A stretch of DNA of 64,000 nt from Voacanga thouarsii (GCA_026120185.1 JANUWF010001190.1:2046001-2110000), one strand, 5' to 3'; positions 1 through 10,339 are shown, counted from the first letter of the stretch. Program-made: numbers and translations. The notes: generated from the sequence alone by a model not told the origin.

Positions 1-1221
1 CTTCAGAGGACTGCATTGACAACTCAAGGGAAGTTCCAATTAAAACTAATAGAAGTCCAGCTGGCTACAGAAAAAACACCAGGATAATCTCCAGCCTCTG
101 AGAACATTCATAATTAATCAACTAATAAATTGAGGGACTTTAGAGCTTCCAACCTTTTTGAGCGTGATCGAGACCTTGACCTTGATCGATGCTCTAATCT
201 CCCCTCAAGAGATCCAGACCTATGTTTGTGCCTATCCTCTCTATCTCTGTCATAGTCTTTCCGCCTGTAAAGACAATTTAATCTCTCGAGGACTTAAATA
301 TGCACACTATTCTCCATCCTAAAGACTACATAAAACTAGAAATCATAGTGGCAGAGAATTGCTGTAAGAGTAATATGGTTTTCTCACCTGTCGTAGTCTC
401 GACTCCTGAAATAATCATCTTCCTCCCGATCCCTGGTCCTCTCCCTCTCCCTTCTCTCACTCCTCTCACGATGGCGATCTCTGTGATGACGATCACGATC
501 CTTGTCTCTATCTCTTTCCCGATCACGATCTCTGTCCCTCTCTTTGCTTCTTTCTCCATCCCTATCTCTTTCTCGGTCCCTATCTCTATCCCTTTCTCGC
601 CCTTTCTCCCTGCTTCTTGTAGTGTCTCTTTCCTTATCACCATCTCGAGAATGCTGCTAAACATAAGCATAACAAGGAGTTAACAAACAAATAAACCTCA
701 AACTACAAAATACAGGAAACAGATGTAAAAAGAAATTTCTTGACACTACATTATCCCCTAGATATCATTTCATCATAAGTACTATGATAAATTTAAATCA
801 ACTTAGTATGGTCGTTGCAAGACAATTTTCTAAATAGAGAAACCCTAGCTTTTTAAATTTCATTTCCAACAGTAATACTAATCAAGCAGCTATTGGATTT
901 TTTTCAGACAACTATTAACGCTCTTGAGTAGAAGCACAATACAATCTGAAAACCGAAAACAGAAAAAAGACCGCAATTAGTAGGAACCCTAAATTTGAAC
1001 AATAAAACAGGTCCAACGAACTCCAAGCCTCCACTTGCAATTAAACAGGAAACAAAAAAGAAAAAAAACAAAGTATCACCAAGTAAGCATATAAGTAAAA
1101 TTACTTGAGATCTCGAGTCGCTGTAATCATCAGCCCCGCCGTGGCTATTAGTTCGCGGCTGAGGGGAAGAACCGCCGTAGATATCGAGATCCTCCCCGCC
1201 ATTTCCTTCATAGTCCGGCAT
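1..1221 (-). CDS. U2AF65: Splicing factor U2AF large subunit (U2AF65), 5' part only
   Basis: Three coding exons are visible: 1105-1221, 388-656 and 154-264, each with GT/AG borders and continuous phase. The gene continues beyond the left edge. Exon 1 encodes an acidic start (MPDYEGNGGEDLDIYGG). Exons 2-3 encode a long Arg/Asp/Glu run (RDRDRERDRD, HHRDRHRERSERRERERTRD) and an RS stretch (EHRSRSRSRSRSKR). This order matches the N-terminal RS domain of plant U2AF65, which with U2AF35 binds the polypyrimidine tract and recruits U2 snRNP in the nucleus. The three RRM domains should lie outside the window. Bases 1-153 look like the next intron. Start choice: ATG at 1221 opens the acidic N-terminus seen in plant homologues. 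A different RS/RD-rich splicing factor is possible but less likely. Confidence 0.85.
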
Positions 1222-1440
1222 CGTTTCTGCTCTTCGCTATCACAGTTGCCTCAAATTATATTCTGCTTTTGCTGTATCTTCTCTCTTTTTTCTGCTGCTC
1301 AGACTTTTATCGAAGCGATTGCTTTACGACTAGGGCTTCAGGAAGATATATGCGATACCTCCAGGGGAGCGAGGGTAATATCGTAACTCTTTCAAACAGT
1401 ATCCTAACCGAACCCTCCTCCAGGCTCCAGCCTTCCTTTT

Positions 1441-1503
1441 CTCTCTTTTTTTTTTTTTTCTTTTTCTTTTCTTTTTTCTTTTTTCTTTTTTCTTTTTTCT
1501 TTT
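1441..1503. repeat. T-rich / (TTTTC)n low-complexity tract
   Basis: A pyrimidine-only run of T tracts broken by single C residues, about 220 bp upstream of the U2AF65 start codon and 155 bp from the left LTR. It is probably a polymorphic microsatellite in the promoter or 5' UTR. Confidence 0.8.
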
Positions 1504-1656
1504 ATAAGTACTTTCTAAAATTCTAGTTTGGACTTTGGAGACAATGTATTTCTTCTGAAACTATACTTTGATCCCCTATAACGCGAACTTTGGAAGTGGG
1601 GTGAGCTCGTTTTTCGTCGCAGTTTTATTGAGGTACCATTTAAATAATAATATAAT

Positions 1657-2003
1657 TATTATGAATTATTGGAATCTTTATTAATTAGTGGAGGCTCCAC
1701 TAATTATGGATTTATGTGAATTATTAGAAGATTTTTATGGATGTCCACCATTTAGTGGAGACACCACAAGATTAGTGGAAGATGATGTATGCCATGATGT
1801 AATCCACTAATTAGAGCTCTATAAATAGAGCTATTCTCTAAACTTGTAATACACCATTATTTTGTGAAATAAAGATTAGTGAAAGAAAGATTAGAGAAAA
1901 TTGTGAGAGAAAAGAAAGAGAGAAATTCTTGTACAAAATAGTTAGAGTTTTATTAGTGTGTAGTGTGAAGATTTTATTCTAACACTACCCTAATTTTATA
2001 ACA
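1657..2003 (+). repeat. 5' LTR of element 1
   Basis: 347 bp, starting TATTATGAATTATTGG and ending CTAATTTTATAACA. The start is TA rather than the canonical TG. It contains a hairpin-forming AATTAGTGGAG-G-CTCCACTAATT and a TATA box (TATAAAT, 1820-1826) centred in a palindrome AGCTCT-ATAAAT-AGAGCT. Confidence 0.93.
1820..1826 (+). promoter_or_regulatory. LTR TATA box (element 1, 5' LTR)
   Basis: TATAAAT inside the inverted repeat AGCTCTATAAATAGAGCT, with the same sequence at 6868-6874 in the 3' LTR. Transcription from here would run rightward, antisense to the captured RKD copy. Confidence 0.6.
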
Positions 2004-2030
2004 CGTTATCGACGACGAGTCTCTGCTAGT
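2004..2030 (+). other. Candidate primer-binding region of element 1
   Basis: The sequence right after the 5' LTR, CGTTATCGACGACGAGTCTC, is conserved at the same place in element 2 (reverse strand, about 31180-31201). It is not the common TGGTATCAGAGC complement of the initiator-tRNA 3' end, so the primer may be another tRNA or an internal tRNA segment. Confidence 0.45.
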
Positions 2031-2049
2031 TATTAAAGCCGGAAGACAG

Positions 2050-2631
2050 GTACGCATTTATTGATCTCGCTAAATTCGAATTTGTAACCCTTGATATTTC
2101 TGAAAAAAAAAATTTATATGTCATACAAAAATGCATCTAAATGCTAAAAAAAAGGAGATCCATATGTCATGTGGATAAAAAGAAAGATTTGACCACCTGA
2201 AGATGGTCGTATTACCCACTGCACGGTATGAATGGTTGCACTCGAAGTTGCAAGATTGTAAAACCGTGAACTCCGTGATGTATAAAACTACATCTTAGTT
2301 AAAAAATTTACGAGAGAAAAAGTTATCGATGAAGTTATATTGGAGAAGACATTCTCCATTTTTCATGTTCTACAGTAACAATATCGAGAAAAAGGGTATT
2401 CAAAATTGACAGCTTTAACATGAGTTATTATTGAGAAATCATGAAACCAGATGAACTGACTCAACAACACTCCCAGAAGTGAATGTTGTTGGCTCCAGTA
2501 GAAGCCATCGTTATAGTCGTAGTTGTGGCGGTGGCCGTGGTTATGGTCATGGACACACTCGATATTTCCCTTATCACGGAGAAATATCGGCCACCGAAGT
2601 GGAACAGAAAAGATAATAAGGGAAAAAGATA
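2050..2631 (+). pseudogene. Degenerate copia gag remnant of element 1
   Basis: The sequence aligns by eye with the gag start of element 2 (reverse strand of about 30320-31100), including the KFEFVTLDIS-like start, the ERFDH segment and the basic Arg/Gly-rich stretch near 2500-2580. About 100 bp are missing near 2150-2165 and the frame is broken many times. Similarity to element 2 ends near 2631, where the RKD-derived block begins. It cannot encode a full gag protein. Confidence 0.75.
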
Positions 2632-2801
2632 TTTCCATTAATAATAAGCATCACATCTTTTATTCATAGCACTAGTGTTCATATGAACTTGATGATACAT
2701 GCTTATAGTTGCTCTTTTGTAATTGAGTGACAAATGTAAGATGAAGGTTTGTAATTGTTCTTTTTCAATATTTACATTAGAGGACGACAAACAATTAGTA
2801 A

Positions 2802-4119
2802 TTATGGACTTCGACTCCTCTTTTTCGACATCCTTCTCCTTTTCTTTCCCTTTTGAGCCGACATCGAGACTAGCGGCGAAGTAGCCGTAAAATTCTTGCG
2901 AAATGAGTCTTGAGATTTTATGATCTCCTTAAGTTTATTATATTTCTTATTATATTTGGCCTTGAAGCATGCTTGTCTCAATTTCGTGTTTGGTCCTCTA
3001 ACTGCGTATTAGGACTTTCTTCCACCAACTGTTTTTCACATTCCGATGATCGCAATGGCTTCTTGTAATTTCTTCTCAGCCATATGTCCTCCTTCTTCTT
3101 TATTTTGCATATCCTGTAAATCGAAGTGATATAATCGGTTATTTACTTATAAATCTTTCATAGTTTCATACTTACACATTATAAGTATGTATGAGAGAGA
3201 ACCTGAACATTCTTGATTATGGTCTCCAAGCTCACCAATTTCCTGTGAGGCCATCGACGAATTCCTAACTCCCTACATCTTTTCTTGAGACGGGTTATGC
3301 CAATATTCAGTTTTTTGGCTGAGCTCATGATTGGTAGGTAAAAGTACTGCGAAATTGTTTCTCTTTATAGTATTTGAGAGTTATTGCCCTTCTTCTCTCT
3401 CTGCCTCTTAATCATCTTCTTCTCCCCAGGAATTTTGTCTGCAATAATATCTTGAACTTCGATATTATGCATTTCATGAGTACTTACTCCGACTTCGCTG
3501 CCAAGACCACTCATTATTTCTCCTAGAAAAAGAAAACAATATCAGTAAAGGTAATACCATTCAAAATCCATGTTTAAATGTATAATAACCTAGAAACATA
3601 TTCTGGCTTTGTTCAAAATCCATTAGAGAGTAGAAAGGATCATGCACAAGCATATCCTCATTCAAAGGAATAGTATCAAGAGGAACAGTATCAAAAGCAG
3701 TCTCTTGTAGGAGCGAGATCAACTTGGTCCAAAGCAGTATGTTCAAAACTTCCACCGATTTACATAAAAAACAAACCAAAAGAGAGTTTAATTTCATTAT
3801 CAAGCTCACTAAAAACAAATGGAAGCCATCAAAGGTATCTCACCTGAAATTAGGAGGAAGTGGTTGGTTTGGAAAGGAAAACATATCAAAATCTTACGTG
3901 TTCGAATTAGACGAAGCGGTTGGTTTGAAAAGGAAAACATATCAAAATCTTCAGCGTTCGAATTAGGCGAAGCGGTTGGTTTGGAAAGGAAAACATATCA
4001 AAATCTTCTGTGTTCGAATTAGGCATAAGCGGTTGGTTTGGAAATGAAAATACATCAACATCTGCTGCAGAAACTAAGTCAAAATTTGACCATGTCTCAA
4101 ATGAATTACGAGTCTCCAT
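2802..4119 (-). pseudogene. RKD-like RWP-RK transcription factor, intron-containing pseudogene
   Basis: Four minus-strand exons can be traced: A 3844-4119 (METRNSFETWSNFDLVSAAD..., then FPNQPL repeats), B 3590-3748, C 3203-3522 and D 2802-3113, with GT/AG introns of 95, 67 and 89 bp. Exon C carries the RWP-RK domain: SSAKKLNIGITRLKKRCREL then GIRRWPHRKLVSLETIIKNV. Exon D continues with the family's coiled segment and LRQACFKAKYNKKYNK, as in RKD proteins. RKDs are nuclear DNA-binding regulators of egg-cell and embryo identity. Lesions: two exon-A repeats are 1 bp short, exon B has a frameshift, TAA (3365-3367) stands just before RETISQYF, and exon D has two frameshifts (near GM/CEKQ and at TR/LRQ). 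It lies antisense to the host retrotransposon. Family assignment is firm; loss of coding function is likely. Confidence 0.85.
3845..4060 (-). repeat. Tandem 56/57-bp repeats in RKD exon A
   Basis: Adjacent units near 3856-3911 and 3912-3967 are 56 bp and the next (about 3968-4024) is 57 bp, with partial units on both sides. A 57-bp unit encodes 19 residues containing FPNQPLMPNSNTEDFDMFS. The 56-bp units break the frame, so the array expanded by duplication of a unit that had already lost one base, or the bases were lost independently. Confidence 0.8.
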
Positions 4120-4167
4120 ATCTGCTTTGTGATTTTTGTTTTTGATGTTTACTAATGATTGATAACT

Positions 4168-4182
4168 GATATATATATATCG

Positions 4183-4214
<32 letters not shown>

Positions 4215-4216
4215 CG
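4168..4216. repeat. (TA)n microsatellite
   Basis: Alternating TA interrupted by CGATACA at about 4181, upstream of the RKD copy's start codon and inside the captured block. Confidence 0.85.
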
Positions 4217-4390
4217 TATGAGGAAGAAGAAGAGGTAGATGGTAGGTAGAGGGTCGGAGGAGAAGAAAAGACAAGAGAGGAAGAGGAAAAGTCGGTACCG
4301 GGAAGAGTGAAAAAAAAAAAGGGAGATATTTTTCTTGGCATTTCCTACTTGTCATCATTTTCTTATATTTCTTTTCTTATTCTCTTGTGA

Positions 4391-6507
4391 AATCATTATT
4401 CCCTAAATTAGGGGGAGAATAGAAACAGTACAAGAAAGATCGTGATTGGACAACATCATTAAATTATCTTGATCCACATACAAGCGCGTGTGAACTTGAA
4501 GTTCAAAAGATAATTCATTTGTAAAGCATTGCAAATCAAATGCCAGACACTTTTGTTGACTCTAGAAGAGTAACAAAATCGCATATGCCAGATATAAATG
4601 CTCCTATTCTAATTGAAGTTCCAACAGAACAAAAGATTTTACATATAGCTGCTGAGCCAAAAGTATGCCAGAAGCATGGCCGACCTCTTGGTTCTAAAGA
4701 TAAAAATCCTCGAAAGAAAAGAGGATTAAATGATCCAGAAGATCATATTGAATAAAAGAACGATAAAGACCAAGAGAGAACTGATGACAAAGAACCAGAA
4801 GTTGATGAAAGTAACACTGAAATTTCTATCAATTATACCACTTCCGGTAGAAGTTGGAATCGGATAGAAACTGTTATTGATAATATATTTGCATACAATA
4901 TATCTCTTGATGTTACACAGGATAATGATGATCCTGAACCAATATCAGTTGATGAATGTCGGCATAGAAAAGATTGGTTGCAATGGAAAGATGCGATTCA
5001 ATCGGAGTTAAATGCACTGGCAAAACGTGAAGTCTTCGGACCTGCAGTCCGAACACCAGAAGGTATAAAACCCGTTGGCTACAAATGGATATTTGTGCGA
5101 AAGCGCAATGAAAAGAGTGAAATCGTTCGATATAAAGCGCGATTAGTAGCCCAAGGTTTTTCACAAAGACCAGGTATTGATTATGATGAAACTTATTCTC
5201 CTATTGTTGATGCTATTACACTCCGATATCTTATCGGTTTGATAGTACATGAAAAGATAGATATGCGCCTATTAGATGTTGTCACTTGCTTACTTGTATG
5301 GAAATTTAGAAAATGATGTTTACATGAAAATCCCAGAAGGATTTCATATGCCGAAGCATATAAACATTATCCTCGTGAAAATTACTCCATCAAGTTGCGA
5401 AATCATTATATGGCACTGAAGCAATCCGGGCGCATGTGGTTTACACGTCTTAGTGAATATTTATTGAAAGCGGGATTTAAAAATGACCAGGTATGTCCAT
5501 GCGTTTTTATTAAGAAATCCGGTTCTAAATTTGTGATATTAGCTATATATGTTGATGATATTAATCTTATTGGAACTCTCGAAGAGCTCCAAGAAACAAT
5601 TGATTATTTAAAAAGAGAATTCGAAATCAAGAATTTTGGTAAAACCAAATTTTGCCTTGGTTTACAAATTGAACATTTGGAGAGTGGAACATTTATTCAT
5701 CAATCAACATATACGACAAAAAGTGCTAAAAGATTTTACATGGACAAAGCACATCCATTGAGTATTCCAATGATCGTGCGATCATTAAATGTGGATAAAG
5801 ATCCTTTCAGACCTCAAGAAAATGATGAAGAACTCCTTGGTCCTGAAGTACCATATCTCGAGTGCAATTGGTGCATTGATGTATCTTGCTAATAATACAC
5901 GACACGATATTGCTTTTGCTTGTCAATTTATTAGCAAGATTTAGTTCTTCACCAACACGACGACATTGGAATGGAGTTAAACAAGTCCTTCGATATCTCC
6001 AAGGTACAATTGATCTCGGATTATTTTATTCAAATAAAACTAGTCCAACATTGATAGGTTATGCGAGATCTTTGGTTATTTATCCGATCCACATAAAGCA
6101 CGTTCTCAAACGGGCTATCTATTTACATGTGGAAATACTTGCTATATCATGGCGTTCTACGAAACAATCTATAGCGACTACTTCTTCAAATCATCTTTGA
6201 AATTATAGCCATTCATGAAGCAAGTCGAGAATGTGTATGGCTAAGATTCATGATTCATTATATCCGAGAAAGTTGTGGATTATCATCAATCAAAGGTATT
6301 CCAACTCCTCTTTATGAAGACAATGCAGCTTGCATAACTCAATTACGAGGAGGATATATTAAAGGAGATCGGACAAAACATATTTCACCAAAATTCTTCT
6401 TTACTCATGAACTCCGGAAGAAAGGTGAAATTGATGTGCTACAAATTCGGTCATGTGATAACCTCGCGAGATATTTTCACGAAGACTTTACTGATCGCAA
6501 CATTTGA
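4391..6507 (+). pseudogene. Copia pol remnant of element 1: linker, reverse transcriptase, RNase H
   Basis: A linker (from 4540: MPDTFVDSRRVTKSHMPD, later GRPLGSKDKNPRKKRG) leads to reverse transcriptase. Copia landmarks are WKDAIQSELNALAKRE (from about 4983), GYKWIFVRKRN, KARLVAQGFSQRPGIDYDET, and the catalytic YVDD near 5548-5560. RNase H landmarks are AISWRSTKQSI, YEDNAACITQL and KHISPKFFF. The frame shifts near 5290, 5390, 5880 and 6200, so no continuous polyprotein exists. In the family these activities copy the genomic RNA in virus-like particles. The integrase and protease that should precede this part are absent. Confidence 0.88.
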
Positions 6508-6688
6508 AAAGTTGAGATATAAAATCGGTATGCGTCGGTTTAAAGATTTAAAGGAATCATCTCATCGGGGGAGTAATAAATGGACATATAGAATAGTGTA
6601 CTATTTTTCCTTCACTAGATTTTTTCCCACTTGGGTTTTTATCTAGTAAGGTTTTAACGAGGCATATTCTTTATGTAATGGATGGACA

Positions 6689-6699
6689 TCCAAGGGGAG
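6689..6699 (+). other. Polypurine tract of element 1
   Basis: CCAAGGGGAG directly precedes the 3' LTR, in the position where plus-strand DNA priming starts in LTR elements. Element 2 has AAGGGGGAG at the equivalent place on its own strand. Confidence 0.7.
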
Positions 6700-7051
6700 T
6701 ATTATGAATTATTGGAATCTTTATTAATTAGTGGAGGCTCCACTAATTATGGATTTATGTGAATTATTAGAAGATTTTTATGGATGTCCACCATTTAGTG
6801 GAGACACCACTAATTAAGATTAGTGTAAGATGATGTATGCCATGATGTAATCCACTAATTAGAGCTCTATAAATAGAGCTATTCTCTAAGCTTGTAATAC
6901 ACCATTATTTTGTGAAAGAAAGATTAGTGAAAGAAAGATTAGAGAAAATTGTGAGAGAAAAGAAAGAGAGAAATTCTTGTGCAAAATAGTTAGAGTTTTA
7001 TTAGTGTGTAGTGTGAAGATTTTATTCTAACACTACCCTAATTTTATAACA
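6700..7051 (+). repeat. 3' LTR of element 1
   Basis: 352 bp, starting TATTATGAATTATTGG and ending TTTATAACA, followed by the ATAAT duplication. It differs from the 5' LTR mainly by a 5-bp indel near CACCACTAATTAAG and a few substitutions. Confidence 0.93.
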
Positions 7052-7056
7052 ATAAT

Positions 7057-10000
7057 AACTTTTTTATATAAAAATTGATTTGTAATCTATATTGTGTTAT
7101 TTATAATTAAAGCTATAGTTGAATATGAATGAATCAAATATAATATTTTTAAATTTAATTTTGAATTTAATTGAATATTGTTTAAATTTGTTCGATTAAT
7201 AATCGAGTTTGAGTTTTGTTTAATTTATTTTATTATTATTTAATAATATTAGATATTTTTTTGAGTTTGAATTAAAAATTTTGATTAGTATTGTATTTTA
7301 AATTATTTGAATTTAAGTTTATTTTTGCTTATTTTTTACTTTAAATTTTTTATTAAAAAATTAAAAATTCTTTAAAAAAAAAATCAAATCTAACCGCTGA
7401 TTCAAATTGAGGAGAACGTAAAGAGGGGTGAGGATAAGAAATGATGAATTTGTGTCTTAAGTATTTGAATTAGTTTTTAAGTAAAGAAAGTAGGGAATGA
7501 AAGAGGAATAAGGAATTAGTTTTAATATAAAAATTTTAACATTTTTTTCATTCAACAAAAATGGAAAGACAATAAAATCTTATTCAATGATATTTTATTG
7601 AATAAAAATATCCTAATAAATATAAAATTTAACGTTATTGCATTAAATTAATGAAAAAATGTAAATCAAAATTGCATTCTTTCCTTTCTTTTTCTTACCT
7701 TCTCTCCTACAAACATTTATATTTAATATTTATTTTTTCTTAACATCTAACTAAATATTATAAATAATTAATGATATTTTCTCTTCTCCTTCCCTTTCTT
7801 TTATGCCCTATTCTTCTTGTCTCCTTCCTTTTTTTTTTCTCAATTCAAACACTTTTCTTTCTCTCAATTCAAAGAAATTCTAAATAAATTCAAATAAAAA
7901 ACTAATAATATCAAATTTTAATTGTATATAATTATTAAATAAATTCGCGTTTGATTGAGTAATTAAAAATTGAGTTAAATTCTATATTCAAACTCAAATC
8001 GATTATTAATCGAACAAATATTGATTATACTCAAATCAGTTTTTATTTATTATTTTATTTACAATTAATATTATACTAACAAAAAAAGATCAAATCTAAG
8101 AATACATAAAATAAAATAAAATAAAAAGATCAAATCTAAGAATACATAAAAGCCTTACTTTCAAATAAATTTGATAAAATCTTCTGCAACTTTTTTTTAA
8201 GTTTCCCCTTTTGCCTCTTTAGAGGCTAGGGCTTGAAATCTCCCTTTCTTGCAACCCATCCCCGTTCCACATACGTGCACCTCATTTTTATACATTTGTA
8301 AGATGATAGACATTGAACTGGATACCTTGTCACCAGGCATTTGGAGAATATACAAGGCAAGCAAGGGCCGGAGGAACAAAAAGAGGAGAGACAGAAACGA
8401 GGGTTTTACAAGGTGGGGAATAAAGGATACATTTTTATTTTCTGGTTGGAATGGGTACACAGGTCCAGAACAGAAAGACTTGGCATGATAGTGGCTAATA
8501 AGGTTATTCATTATTCGGTTAGAATAGAAAAATCTAACTGAATTTATTTCAATTTTGATTTTCGATTTGATTTCTGTTTGATTTTGAAATTTATATAAAA
8601 TTCGGTTTGATTTTTGATCTTTTAAAATAAAAAATCAAAAAATCAAATTATATTTTTAAAATTTAAAATATATAATTAATATTAAAGTATTGTTCATTAA
8701 TTAATCAATTATTTTTGTAAATTATGATTTTTTTTTTTAAAATCCGTTCAATTTCGATTATTTCCGTTCGATTCGATTTTGTTTTGTCCAAAATAAAACT
8801 ATTAATAATTAAATTTAAAATTTTCATCTTTATAATTAATCATAACTTTCTACTAAAATGTTTAGATCAAATCTTTAAAATATTTGAATTTTAATTTATA
8901 TTATATTTTTATATTATTTTAAATTATAATTTATATTAAACTTTACATGCTTAAATTTAAATCTAGATTAGATTAATTAATCTCCTACAAAAAGCATTCA
9001 AATTTGGTTTAAAATCAAAATTATTTCGATTCGGTTCTATCAATTTTCTCCAAATTGATTTTAAAAAATAACAAAAATCGAAAAAAAAATCAATTTTCAA
9101 AACTGAAAATCAAACCGAAACTGTAAAATTCATACAACAAGCTCCAAGTGAACAACAATTCTTCTCAAACCAAACTTCTACTCTAATTTAAAATAATATT
9201 TAAATAAATTTTATTTCTTTAAAAGTATCGTACACAAATAACACATCATATTCTTTAACCATATACAAATAACCATATATATACTCTATAAATTTAATAA
9301 TTTTTTATTATATCCGTACAAACTCATCTCAAATCAATTGATATCCAAATACATAAACTTTCCTTTGGATGGCTCCTTAACTGGCACGCAGGAAAGGAAA
9401 TATACAATTAAGACCTGAAAATTGTATCACCACACTGTAAACAATTTCCTTGTCAAAAATGCATAATCGACTCTTGCCTTCCTTTACACCTCTCTCTCTC
9501 TCTCTCTGTGGCGGAGAGCTTCATAGTCTTTTTATCTCGCCTCTACTTTAGTACTACATTACCCAACTCTGTAAATTGGTCCTGATTTCCGCTTTCACCT
9601 TCCAAGCCTGCCAACAGAATTTTCCAATGATCCAAAAACTCAGCGGAATGCAGTGGCCATTTTCAATAAACCTGCATGAACAGAAGGTATCACGGTGAAT
9701 GTTGCAATGAATTATTGCTTGTGGTCTTAACATAAACTATGTTGTTATTAGATTATTATATATTTAACCAACCTTGTTCACATATCCATGTTTGAAAGGC
9801 CTGTGTGAATTCACCACCCCCCCCCCCCACCCCAATCCCAGGCGCTGCAAAAAGAAAAAAAGAAAAGAAAAAGAAAAAAAGAAGAAAGAAAGAAGGCTGG
9901 ATTCTGGAGTACCTGAAAAGTGAAACAAGTATGGCATATGTTACAATTTCTTTGGAAAAGAAAAAAGATGGCGACAATGAAATAGTACTTCTGTAAGTTC

Positions 10001-10339
10001 GGAAACTCGATATTCTCTCATTCTGGTTTACCAGTATCATCAGATATAAATTCTATGTCAGATTCAAGAAGTTCTTAAAATCTATAAACTCTTCATAAAA
10101 GGAAGAGAACTGCCAGTTTCAGTGCACACCAAAGATTGTTTAAGAAACAAGAAGTATATACCCCAGCCCACACCCCCCAAAAAATATATATATAGATTGT
10201 AAATCTTTAAGCAGCACTGCAGACAAGGATAGTGACTTAGCTACATACCGAACACTGCAAGATAAAGGGATGAATCAGTTCTGCTATTACTAGTACTCAA
10301 AAGAGTATATTTAATACCTTTTAACATTCTACAAAATCT
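7057..10339. other. AT-rich intergenic DNA and RPC5 3' flank
   Basis: I see no supportable gene. 7060-8200 and 8520-9340 are strongly AT-rich. 8500-9140 contains many TTCGGTTTGATTTT-like motifs on one side and their complements on the other, typical of decayed MITEs. 8200-8510 has more balanced composition but no recognisable protein. 9490-9512 is a short (CT)n tract, and 9817-9834 is a C-run. The part nearest 10340 should contain the RPC5 3' UTR. Confidence 0.5.

Larger units (their letters stand above)
2632..4390 (-). other. Foreign block inside the retrotransposon (captured RKD locus)
   Basis: On the left, similarity to element 2 stops after GTGGAACAGAAAAGAT (about 2631). On the right it resumes at AATCATTATTCCCTAAATTA (about 4391). 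The roughly 1.76 kb between holds four RKD exons with introns, a possible 3' UTR with AATAAA (minus strand, about 2663) and a 5' flank with a (TA)n tract. The same interval of element 2 holds the gag zinc knuckle, protease and integrase. The block is therefore a replacement rather than a simple addition, which explains why both elements are about 5.4 kb long. Confidence 0.8.
1657..7051 (+). mobile_element. Ty1/copia-type LTR retrotransposon, element 1, carrying an antisense RKD gene copy
   Basis: Two direct LTRs (1657-2003 and 6700-7051) flank 4.7 kb of internal DNA, and a 5-bp target duplication ATAAT lies at 1652-1656 and 7052-7056. The order 5' LTR, degenerate gag, [foreign block], linker, reverse transcriptase, RNase H, polypurine tract, 3' LTR is that of Ty1/copia. 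The LTRs differ by roughly five substitutions and one 5-bp indel by eye, so insertion is fairly recent. Compared with element 2 (26160-31558), protease and integrase are missing and replaced by 2632-4390, an RKD-like pseudogene on the other strand. Gag is shortened and pol is frameshifted, so it could move only with help in trans. Confidence 0.93.

Noticed and set aside
300..683. Plus-strand 127-codon ORF, hydrophobic
   Set aside because: It is the antisense shadow of the Arg/Asp/Glu-rich exon 2 of U2AF65.
3809..3843. A 35-bp intron between RKD exons A and B
   Set aside because: It is too short for a plant intron. The acceptor at 3749-3750 keeps phase and gives a 95-bp intron.
3845..4060. 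Regular about 56-bp repeats resembling a CRISPR array
   Set aside because: Units are directly adjacent with no unique spacers, encode peptide repeats, and sit in a plant RKD exon.
3907..4341. 144-codon minus-strand ORF starting MPRKISPFFFF
   Set aside because: The upstream part crosses a (TA)n microsatellite and the downstream part crosses a repeat-unit frameshift; only the METRNS portion is treated as RKD exon A.
8197..8511. 104-codon minus-strand ORF
   Set aside because: No recognisable motif or splice context. The opposite strand is also open, so it is kept only as part of the intergenic entry.
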